From the NCBI GenBank assembly GCA_040755095.1, contig JBFMBH010000026.1, positions 1-37,793 on the forward strand: a stretch of DNA of 37,793 nucleotides, in the 5' to 3' direction. The DNA is from Thermodesulfobacteriota bacterium. Its GTDB lineage: Bacteria; Desulfobacterota; Desulfobulbia; Desulfobulbales; JBFMBH01. Below are positions 24,855 through 32,353 of this stretch, piece after piece. Numbering within the stretch: position 1 is the first letter of the stretch; every line of letters begins with the position of its first letter. The translations under genes and the position numbers were made by a program. The notes below the pieces were generated by a model. It did no database searches. It was given only the letters and a program-made list of their open reading frames with translations, and was not told where the DNA came from.

Positions 24855-27826
24855 AGCTCCTTTTCGAGCCCAACCTCGACTACCAGCTCCAAGCCATCGA
24901 GGCGGTCTGCGACCTCTTCCGGGGCCAGGAGGTCTGCCGGACGGAGTTCACCGTTACCAGGTCAGCGCTTGGGGGTGCGGTTCTGCCTGGCATGGAAAGC
25001 AACCTGGGTCTTGGCAATCGCCTGACCCTCCTGGACGACGAGCTCCTGGGGAACCTGAACAGCGTCCAGATCCGCAACGGTCTGGCCCCGTCGGCGACGC
25101 TTGCCTCCGGCGACTTCACCGTGGAGATGGAGACCGGTACCGGCAAGACCTACGTTTACCTGCGCACCATCTTCGAGCTCAACCGGCGCTTCGGCTTCAC
25201 CAAATTCGTGATCGTGGTGCCGTCCATCGCCATCAAGGAAGGCGTCTACAAGGCCCTCCAGATCACCGAAGACCACTTCAAGGGCCTCTATGCCGGCGTG
25301 CCCTGCGAGTACTTCCTCTACGACTCGGCCAAGCTCGGCCAGGTGCGCAACTTCGCCACCAGCGCCCAGGTCCAGATCATGGTGGTGACGGTCGGCGCCA
25401 TCAACAAGAAGGACGTCAACAACCTCTACAAGGACAGCGAGAAGACCGGCGGCGAGAGGCCCATCGACCTCATTCGGGCCAGCCGGCCGATCGTTATCGT
25501 GGACGAGCCGCAGAGTGTGGACGGCGGCCTCCAGGGGCGGGGCAAGGAGGCGCTCGACGCCATGAATCCGCTCTGCACCCTGCGCTACTCAGCCACCCAC
25601 GCGGACAAGCACCACATGGTCTATCGGCTTGATGCGGTGGACGCCTACGAACGGCGGCTGGTGAAGCAGATCGAGGTGGCGGCGGCCACGGTGGAGGACG
25701 CCCACAACCGGCCCTATGTGCGCTTTCTGAAGCCGGTCCTGCGCGGGAAGATGGTGTTCGGCGCCGAGGTTGAGATCGATGTCCAGACAGCCACAGGGGT
25801 ACGCCGGCAAACAAAGACCGTGCAACCCCTCGACAACCTGGAACAGACCACAGGACGCGCGGTCTACCGGGATGTGCTGATCGGGCAGGAGATCCGGGCC
25901 AGGAAAGGCGACGCGCTCATGGAGCTGCGCTTCCCCGGCGGCGAGCAGTTCCTGCGCCTCGGGCAGGCCTGGGGCGATGTGGGTGCGCTGGCCGTGCAGC
26001 GCGAGATGATCCGGCGCACGATCAGGGAGCACCTGGACAAGGAGAAGCGGCTGCGGCCCCAGGGCATCAAGGTGCTCACGCTCTTCTTCATCGACGAGGT
26101 GGCCCGCTACCGCCAGTACGACGCCGACGGCAACCCGGTACAGGGCGAGTACGCCCGGATCTTCGAGGAGGAGTACCGGCGGCTGGCCAACCACCCCGAC
26201 TACCGGACGCTCTTTGCCGAGGTGGACCTCTCCCGCGCCGCCACGGAGGTCCACGACGGCTATTTCTCTGTGGACAAGCGGTCGAAGCGGGTGGTGGACA
26301 CCGAGGAGGGGAACCAGGCCGGCCGCGACGCCGCCGAGCAGGCGTACAACCTGATCATGAAGGACAAGGAGAAGCTGCTCTCGTTCGAGACGCCGCTCAA
26401 GTTCATCTTCTCCCATTCGGCGCTCCGGGAAGGCTGGGACAACCCCAACGTCTTCCAGGTTTGTACCCTCCGCGACATCCGCACCGAGCGCGAGCGGCGC
26501 CAGACCATCGGCCGGGGGCTCCGGCTGTGCGTCAACCAGGACGGCCAGCGGCTGCGGGGGTTCGAGGTGAACACCCTCACCGTGGTGGCGACGGAGAGCT
26601 ACGAGGAGTTTGCCGCCAATCTGCAGAAGGAGATCGAGGAGGAGACCGGCGTCCACTTCGGCATCGTCGAGCCGCACCAGTTTGCCGCTGTCACGGTGAC
26701 GGCCGAGGACGGCAGCACCATGCCGCTGGGCGTCGAGCCCTCGAAGGCGCTCTGGGAGCACCTGCGGGAGCAGGGGTATATCGACTCCCGGGGGAAGGTC
26801 CAGGATGCATTGCGCACCGCCCTCAAGGCGGACGCGGTGAAGATCCCGGCGGCCTTCGCGCTTCAGGCCGGCCAGATCACCCCGATCCTGCGCAAACTCG
26901 CCGGCCGCCTCGAGATCAAGAACGCCGACGAGCGGCGCCAGGTACGCCCGCGCCAGGCCATCCTCCACAGCCCGGATTTCAAGGCGCTCTGGGACCGCAT
27001 CAAGCACAAGACCACGTACCGGGTGGAGTTCGACAACGAGAGGCTCGTAGAGAGCTGCATCAAGGCTCTGCGCGACGCGCCCCCGATCCCGAAGACCCGC
27101 CTGCAGTGGCGCAAGGCCGAGATCGCCATCGGCAAGGCGGGCGTGGAGGCCAGCGAGCGCCAGGGGGCACAGGCCATCGTCCTCGACGACGCCGGCATCG
27201 AACTGCCGGACCTCCTGACCCAACTCCAGGATCAAACCCAGCTCACCCGCCGCACCATTTGTCGCGTGGTGACCGCGAGCGGGCGGCTCGACGACTTCAA
27301 GCGCAATCCCCAGGCATTCATCGAGCTGGCCGCCGAGGCCATCAACCGCCGCAAGCGCCTGGCCGTCGTGGATGGCATCAAGTACCAGCGCCTCGGCGAC
27401 GAGCACTACTACGCCCAGGAGCTCTTCGAGCAGGAGGAGCTGACCGGCTATCTCAGAAACATGCTCGCCGAGACCAGGAAGTCCGTTTACGAGCAGGTGG
27501 TCTACGACTCGGCCACCGAAGCGGCATTCGCCGACGGCCTGGAGAAGAACGAGGCGATCAAGGTCTACGCCAAGCTGCCGGGCTGGTTCACCGTGCCCAC
27601 ACCTCTGGGTCCTTATAACCCGGACTGGGCGGTACTCGTGGAGAAAAACGGCGCGGAACGGCTCTACCTGGTCGTGGAGACGAAGAGCGGCCTGTTCACT
27701 GACGACTTGCGGGAGAAGGAAAGCGCGAAGATCGAGTGCGGCAAGGCGCATTTCAAGGCGCTGGGGGGGCGGGAATCGTCGGCGCGGTATGTCGTCGTCC
27801 GGTCCGTCGACGAGATCCTTGCGTAG
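24851..27826 (+). CDS. res: Type III-like restriction endonuclease subunit (Res; defence operon gene 6)
   Basis: A 991-residue helicase-nuclease. The N-terminal half is a superfamily 2 translocase: METGTGKTYVYL (motif I, about residues 95-106), VDEPQSVDG (motif II with the DEPQ variant), YSATHAD (III), REGWDNPNVFQVCTL (V) and RQTIGRGLRLC (VI). The last about 130 residues contain a PD-(D/E)xK endonuclease: YNPDWAVLV followed by LYLVVETKSG, giving Asp, Glu and Lys of the active site. The length matches type III Res subunits (about 900-1000). It is coupled to darG by a 4-base overlap and ends the operon. Cleavage should require Mod as specificity partner, an inference from the family. Confidence 0.92.
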   Translation: MKLLFEPNLDYQLQAIEAVCDLFRGQEVCRTEFTVTRSALGGAVLPGMESNLGLGNRLTLLDDELLGNLNSVQIRNGLAPSATLASGDFTVEMETGTGKTYVYLRTIFELNRRFGFTKFVIVVPSIAIKEGVYKALQITEDHFKGLYAGVPCEYFLYDSAKLGQVRNFATSAQVQIMVVTVGAINKKDVNNLYKDSEKTGGERPIDLIRASRPIVIVDEPQSVDGGLQGRGKEALDAMNPLCTLRYSATHADKHHMVYRLDAVDAYERRLVKQIEVAAATVEDAHNRPYVRFLKPVLRGKMVFGAEVEIDVQTATGVRRQTKTVQPLDNLEQTTGRAVYRDVLIGQEIRARKGDALMELRFPGGEQFLRLGQAWGDVGALAVQREMIRRTIREHLDKEKRLRPQGIKVLTLFFIDEVARYRQYDADGNPVQGEYARIFEEEYRRLANHPDYRTLFAEVDLSRAATEVHDGYFSVDKRSKRVVDTEEGNQAGRDAAEQAYNLIMKDKEKLLSFETPLKFIFSHSALREGWDNPNVFQVCTLRDIRTERERRQTIGRGLRLCVNQDGQRLRGFEVNTLTVVATESYEEFAANLQKEIEEETGVHFGIVEPHQFAAVTVTAEDGSTMPLGVEPSKALWEHLREQGYIDSRGKVQDALRTALKADAVKIPAAFALQAGQITPILRKLAGRLEIKNADERRQVRPRQAILHSPDFKALWDRIKHKTTYRVEFDNERLVESCIKALRDAPPIPKTRLQWRKAEIAIGKAGVEASERQGAQAIVLDDAGIELPDLLTQLQDQTQLTRRTICRVVTASGRLDDFKRNPQAFIELAAEAINRRKRLAVVDGIKYQRLGDEHYYAQELFEQEELTGYLRNMLAETRKSVYEQVVYDSATEAAFADGLEKNEAIKVYAKLPGWFTVPTPLGPYNPDWAVLVEKNGAERLYLVVETKSGLFTDDLREKESAKIECGKAHFKALGGRESSARYVVVRSVDEILA

Positions 27827-28361
27827 AGACGCGAGTCCGGAGGTGGACAGTCAGACCTGTGGCGAGGCACCTGACCGCTTGCGGCAGATGGTCCGCTGCG
27901 CGGCGCCGCAACACCGGGTCATTCTTGCACAAAGCCAAACGGATCGCCGGCCAAACCGGGACTCGACCTGGGCAAAGGCCGTCCAGGTGCTTCATGGCGC
28001 CACCTGCGCCGGATCATCGGGGAGGAGATCGATCTGGCCATGTATCCCGATTGGGTGCATTCCAGGTTTGTTCTGTGAGACGGGACACACCTGCCCGGCC
28101 TGTGTGTCGGAGCCATGACATCCGTGATCGTCCCGGGCGCAGACGAACCCCGCACCGGCAAGACCGTGGAAGACCCACCACCACCGATCCCCACCCCGCG
28201 CTGACGCCGTTTGTTGCTTGCTGCTTGTTCCGTGTTTCTTCCGTGCTCTTCCGTGCTGATCCCCTCTTTCGCTGCGGATCTGTCTCGTGCTAGCATGAAC
28301 GCTGCTGGGGGGCGGGGACGCGGCTTCTTCTGGCCGCGACAAGGGCAACAGGAGGCGAGGC
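27827..28361. other. Gene-free stretch between defence and hydrogenase operons
   Basis: About 535 bases without a convincing gene. A short frame ending at about 28078 (RHLRRIIGEEIDLAMYPDWVHSRF) reads like the tail of a lost protein but has no start. On the minus strand, translation around 28210-28260 gives TEEHGRNTEQ, produced by tandem CACGGAA repeats listed separately. A small open frame at 28208-28296 is not supported. The left boundary may mark the end of the mobile defence island. Confidence 0.5.
28228..28255. repeat. Three tandem TTCCGTG repeats (CACGGAA on the minus strand)
   Basis: TTCCGTG occurs at 28228-28234, 28239-28245 and 28249-28255, starts spaced 11 and 10 bases, close to one helical turn. 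They lie about 107 bases upstream of the hydrogenase start, so they could be contacts for an activator. Alternatively, similar CACGGA-type runs recur in environmental genomes near GxxExxY-protein genes (from memory), in which case they are repeat debris. Confidence 0.6.
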
Positions 28362-29873
28362 ATGAAGGTCGATCTGGGACCGGTCACGCGGCTGGAGGGG
28401 CATCTCAACATCCAGACCACGGTGACCGACAACGTCATCACCGATGCCCGCTGCATGGGCGAAATGTTCCGAGGCTTCGAGGAGATCCTCCGGGGCCGGG
28501 ATCCTCTGGACGCCCAGCAGATCACGCAGCGCATCTGCGGCGTCTGTCCCTATGCCCACGCCATCGCCTCCTGCTATGCCCAGGAAGCGGCCTTCGGCAT
28601 CACCCCGCCGGCCAACGGCCGTATCCTCCAGAACCTCATCCAGGGCGCCAACCACCTCTACGACTATCCCCTGCACTTTTATCAGCTGGCCGCCCTGGAC
28701 TTCGTGGACGTCACCGCCATCCTCGGCTACACCGGCGCCGACCCGGAGCTGGTCAAGGTCAAGGCCTGGGTGGCGGCGGAGCTGGCGGCCAAGAAGCCGT
28801 TTCCCGCCGCCCCCTTCCTGCCCCGGCTGGAAGGGGCGTATCTGGCCGATGCCGAGGCCAACATCGGTGCCCTCAAGCATTACCTGGAGGCCCTGGCCAT
28901 CGAGCAGAAGGCCAACCGGGCGTCGGCCATCTTCGGCGGCAAGTTTCCCCACGCCACGGCCATCTTCCCGGGCGGCTGCAGCCAGCCGGTGAGCATCGAC
29001 CTGGTGGCCACCTACCAGGCTTTGATCCTGGAGGTGCGGGAGTTCCTGGTCCACAAGTACCTGCCGGACGTGCTGGCGGTGGCCAAGGCCTTCCCGGAGT
29101 ACTGGGAGATCGGCGCCTCCAAGGGTGGCTTCCTGTCCTATGGCCTGCTGCCCTTCGGGCCGGAGGCGGGTGCCAAGCGGCTCTTTGCCCCGGGGATCCT
29201 GCTTGATGGCAAGGTGCAGACGGTGGATTTCGGCCGCATCACCGAGGATGTCCTCTACTCCCGGTACAGGAGCCCCAGCCACCTGCCGGTGCGGGACAGT
29301 GCCCTGGATCCGGAGCCGAGCAAGGCCGGGGCCTACACCTGGATCAAGGCGCCGCGCTACGACGGCCGGATGGTGGAGGTGGGGCCGGCGGCTCGGGTGC
29401 TGGTGGACTACCACCAGGGCAACAACCCGACCGTCAAGAAGCTGGTGGACAGCCTGGCCGCCGAGCTGGGCATCACGCCCAGCCATTTCAACTCCGTCCT
29501 GGGCCGCCACGCCAGCCGGGCGATCTCGGCCGTGGTCATCGCCGACTTCCTGCTGGCCGAGACCGAGCGCCTGGATCCGGGCCAGCCCACCATGGCTGAT
29601 CTCGCGATCCCGGCCACCGGCGAGGGCTTTGGCGCCACCGATGCCTCCCGGGGGGCGCTCCTCCACTACATCCGCCTGGCGGATCACAAGATCGAGCAGT
29701 ACGCCTGCGTGGTGCCCACCACCTGGAATGCCTCGCCCCGGGATGATCGGGGCCAGCCCGGGGCCATGGAATCGGCCCTCATCGGCACCCGGGTGGCGGA
29801 TCCCCCATCCCAGATCGAGGCCGGCCGCATCGTCCGCTCCTTCGATCCCTGCCTGGCCTGCGCCATCCATTGA
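28362..29873 (+). CDS. [NiFe] hydrogenase large subunit without C-terminal extension
   Basis: The 503-residue product carries the Ni-Fe active site. The L1 motif RICGVC (C59, C62) and the terminal L2 motif DPCLACAIH (C497, C500, H503) supply the four ligands; EMFRGFEEILRGRDP and FPGGCSQPV are further group 1-type signatures. The protein ends exactly at His503, whereas most large subunits have about 15 more residues removed by a HybD-type protease after Ni insertion. H2-sensing (HoxC/HupV) and a few other hydrogenases share this lack. ATG 28362 follows AGGAGGCGAGGC. The small subunit and a heme-type chemoreceptor follow in one operon. No accessory (hyp) genes are in the window. L2 codons are TGC, so this is not a selenoprotein. 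Confidence 0.93.
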   Translation: MKVDLGPVTRLEGHLNIQTTVTDNVITDARCMGEMFRGFEEILRGRDPLDAQQITQRICGVCPYAHAIASCYAQEAAFGITPPANGRILQNLIQGANHLYDYPLHFYQLAALDFVDVTAILGYTGADPELVKVKAWVAAELAAKKPFPAAPFLPRLEGAYLADAEANIGALKHYLEALAIEQKANRASAIFGGKFPHATAIFPGGCSQPVSIDLVATYQALILEVREFLVHKYLPDVLAVAKAFPEYWEIGASKGGFLSYGLLPFGPEAGAKRLFAPGILLDGKVQTVDFGRITEDVLYSRYRSPSHLPVRDSALDPEPSKAGAYTWIKAPRYDGRMVEVGPAARVLVDYHQGNNPTVKKLVDSLAAELGITPSHFNSVLGRHASRAISAVVIADFLLAETERLDPGQPTMADLAIPATGEGFGATDASRGALLHYIRLADHKIEQYACVVPTTWNASPRDDRGQPGAMESALIGTRVADPPSQIEAGRIVRSFDPCLACAIH

Positions 29874-29888
29874 CCAGCCCTTTCAGCC

Positions 29889-29914
29889 GGCCGGCGGGGT
29901 CACTGCTGCCGGCC
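29889..29914 (+). repeat. Inverted repeat between the hydrogenase subunit genes
   Basis: GGCCGGC (29889-29895) and GCCGGCC (29908-29914) form a perfect 7-bp GC stem with a 12-base loop in the 58-bp gap between the two subunit genes. It could modulate relative expression or RNA processing; no T-run follows, so a strong terminator is unlikely. Confidence 0.4.
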
Positions 29915-29931
29915 CGGACCGCGGAGGAGCC

Positions 29932-30852
29932 ATGCTGAACCGCCGCACCTTTCTCAAAATCGCCGCCAGCCTCAGCGCCGCTTTTGCCCTGCCGGCCCTG
30001 CCGGAGCCGGTGGCCGCAGCCTTGCAGGCCGTGGATCCCCGGGCGGTGCCCAAGCTCATCTATCTCCAGGGCCTGTCGTGCACCGGCTGCTCCATCTCCC
30101 TGCTCCAGGCCCAGTCGCCGTCGCCGCTCAGCCTCATCACCGACTACTCGCAGCTGGTGTTCCACGCCGACCTTTCCGCCGCCTCCGGTCATCTGGCCAT
30201 GGAGGTCATCGAGCGCCATCTGAGCGGCAAGGCCGGGGACTATGTCCTGGCTCTGGAAGGGGCGATCCCGGACGGCATGCCCCTGGCTTGCACCATCGGG
30301 GAGAAGACCCTGGCCCAGCTCTTGGAGGCCGCGGCCACCACCATGAGCGCTGCGGTGGCGGTGGGGGCCTGCGCCTCCTATGGCGGCATCCCGGCGGCCG
30401 AGGGCAATCTCACCGGCGCCGTGGGCCTCCGGGAGTTCTTCCGTCGCCGGCAGATCGACAAGCTGGTCATCGATATCCCCGGCTGCTCGGTGCATCCGGA
30501 CTGGGTCTGGCACTCGGTCATCCATCTGGTCAAGGTGGGGCTGCCGGCCCTGGAGGAGAACCGGCCGGCGCTTTTCTTCTCCCGCAAGGTCCACGAGACC
30601 TGCCCCCGCTACCACGATTTCCAGCAGGAGATCTTTGCCACGCGCCTGGGGGATCCGGGCTGCCTGTTCAAGCTCGGCTGCCTGGGGCCGGAGACCAAGG
30701 CTGACTGCGCCAACCGCTGGTGGAACGGCGGCCAGACCTGGTGCATCGACGCCAACGCCCCGTGCATCGGCTGCGCCTCGCCCGATTTCGCCCTCCGGCG
30801 GCAGTTTCCCTTCTACCGGCTCGGCGAGCGAGCGCTTTCCAGGAAAGGGTGA
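29932..30852 (+). CDS. [NiFe] hydrogenase small subunit, Tat-exported
   Basis: A 306-residue iron-sulfur subunit. The N-terminus holds a Tat signal, RRTFLK (4-9) with a hydrophobic stretch to about residue 30, which would carry the folded heterodimer to the periplasm. Cluster ligands are visible: proximal C50, C53, C147 and C185; distal H221, C224, C244 and C250; medial C259, C271, C278 and C281. Position 271 is Cys where standard group 1 enzymes have Pro, so the medial cluster is probably [4Fe-4S]. The proximal site is CTGCS, without the extra Cys of O2-tolerant enzymes. No C-terminal membrane anchor exists. The gene follows the large subunit (reverse of the usual small-large order) and precedes the chemoreceptor by 5 bp. 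The start follows GGAGGAGCC. Confidence 0.93.
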   Translation: MLNRRTFLKIAASLSAAFALPALPEPVAAALQAVDPRAVPKLIYLQGLSCTGCSISLLQAQSPSPLSLITDYSQLVFHADLSAASGHLAMEVIERHLSGKAGDYVLALEGAIPDGMPLACTIGEKTLAQLLEAAATTMSAAVAVGACASYGGIPAAEGNLTGAVGLREFFRRRQIDKLVIDIPGCSVHPDWVWHSVIHLVKVGLPALEENRPALFFSRKVHETCPRYHDFQQEIFATRLGDPGCLFKLGCLGPETKADCANRWWNGGQTWCIDANAPCIGCASPDFALRRQFPFYRLGERALSRKG

Positions 30853-30857
30853 ATCCC

Positions 30858-32276
30858 ATGGCCAGCTCTTCCCTCTCCCGCTTTTCGGTGGCTACCCGCA
30901 CGGTGGGGGCCATTTTTCTGGTCCTGGCCCTCTCCCTTGCCCTCTCCGCGGTGCTGGTGATCGGCTTCGCCACCGCCGAGATGGAACGGGGCTACCTGCA
31001 ATCGGTGGCCAACCTCGCCCATTCCCTGGAGCAGGGCACGGCCGACTCCCTGGAGCGCGGCCAGATGAAGAACTTCAAGGAGCTGTTGGCCAGCCAGCGC
31101 CAGATTGCCGGTGTCCTCGATGTCTCTCTTTATGACCGCCAGGGCCGCTTGAACCTGTCCTCCTCCTCGGAGGACGTGGCGGACAAGCGCCTGGCGGAGG
31201 AGCTGTGGCAGGCAGTACAGGCGGAGCGCCAGCCGGTAACCCGCCAGGACGCGGGGGCGGTGCGGGTGCTCATTCCCCAGTTCGCGGACGGCGACTGCGT
31301 CCGCTGCCATCCCGGCTGGGCCATCGGCGAGATCGGCGGCGTCCTGTCCGTCACCTGCGACCTCAGCGGCCTCCGGGATTCATCCCGCCGGCTGCAGCGG
31401 GGACTCGCCGCCGGCGCGCTGGTGCTCCTCCTCGTCACCAGCGGCGTTCTCTTCCTGCTGTTGCGGCGGATCGTCATGGCGCCCCTGCACGGCATCATCA
31501 CCGATCTGTCCCAGACCGCGGAAGAGGTGGACGGGACGTCCCGCCGGGTGTCCGAGGCCAGCCAGAACCTGGCGGATGCCGCCTCCCGCCAGGCCGCCTC
31601 CCTGGAGGAGACCAGCTCGTCCCTGGAGGAGCTGTCCGCCATGACCCGCCGCAATGCCGACAGTGCCGAGATGGCCAACACCCTGGTGGCCGACTCCGTC
31701 GAGGTGGTCGATGCCGCCAACCGCTCCCTGGATCAGCTGGACCATGGCATGTTTGAGATCACCAAGGCCAGCGAGGAGACCTTCAAAATCGCCAAGGCCA
31801 TCGACGACATCGCCTTCCAGACCAACCTCCTGGCCTTGAACGCCGCCGTGGAGGCGGCCCGGGCTGGCGAAGCCGGCGCCGGCTTCGCGGTTGTCGCCGG
31901 CGAGGTCAAGAGTCTGGCCTCCCGCTCCGCTGACGCGGCCAAGAGCTCGGCCCAGCTCATCGAGGGCATCCTGGCCAAGATCCGGGAAGGACAGGACAGC
32001 GCCGAGGCCACCCGCAAGGCCTTTGCCGAGGTCACCGACCGCTCCGGCAAGATCGCCGGGCTCATCGGCGAGATCGCCGTCGCCTCCAAGGAGCAGGCCT
32101 CGGGCCTTGACCTCCTCAACTCCACCGTGCTGGAGCTGGACAAGCTCACCCAGCAGAGCTCGACCCACGCCGCCGACTCGGCCGCCATCGCCGGCGAGAT
32201 GGAGGACCAGTCCGGCCACCTGCAGGCCTTCATCGCCGAGCTGGTGAGCCTCGTGCGGGGGAGCAGACAGACTTGA
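30858..32276 (+). CDS. Methyl-accepting chemotaxis protein with CxxCH heme motif in periplasmic sensor
   Basis: A 472-residue chemoreceptor. A first membrane helix (about 15-40) and a second (about 185-203) enclose a periplasmic sensor of about 145 residues that resembles the single-Cache/heme-PAS type and carries CVRCH (C147-H151), a c-type heme site close to the second helix. A very short linker with a MAPL motif replaces a full HAMP domain. The signalling rod follows, with the tip IDDIAFQTNLLALNAAVEAARAGEAG...FAVVAGEV broken here for length, that contacts CheA/CheW. ATG 30858 lies 5 bases after the hydrogenase small-subunit stop, with AAAGGGTG as ribosome site. Heme-containing receptors of this kind are known in Geobacter. 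Redox or H2 sensing is inferred from the context. Confidence 0.9.
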   Translation: MASSSLSRFSVATRTVGAIFLVLALSLALSAVLVIGFATAEMERGYLQSVANLAHSLEQGTADSLERGQMKNFKELLASQRQIAGVLDVSLYDRQGRLNLSSSSEDVADKRLAEELWQAVQAERQPVTRQDAGAVRVLIPQFADGDCVRCHPGWAIGEIGGVLSVTCDLSGLRDSSRRLQRGLAAGALVLLLVTSGVLFLLLRRIVMAPLHGIITDLSQTAEEVDGTSRRVSEASQNLADAASRQAASLEETSSSLEELSAMTRRNADSAEMANTLVADSVEVVDAANRSLDQLDHGMFEITKASEETFKIAKAIDDIAFQTNLLALNAAVEAARAGEAGAGFAVVAGEVKSLASRSADAAKSSAQLIEGILAKIREGQDSAEATRKAFAEVTDRSGKIAGLIGEIAVASKEQASGLDLLNSTVLELDKLTQQSSTHAADSAAIAGEMEDQSGHLQAFIAELVSLVRGSRQT

Positions 32277-32353
32277 GGCGTGCGGCGGGCAGGATGCTGC
32301 CACCGACCTGATTCGTGTGGCGAAGAAGCTCGCCGGCCTGACCTGAAGGCGGC

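Noticed and set aside
27736-28296. Overlapping small open frames after res on both strands
   Set aside because: No ribosome sites, no recognisable family; the minus-strand frame reads through tandem repeats.
29867-29873. TGA as selenocysteine codon extending the hydrogenase large subunit
   Set aside because: The L2 motif already has both Cys codons (TGC), the TGA follows the final His in the normal stop position, and the next gene starts 58 bases later behind its own ribosome site.
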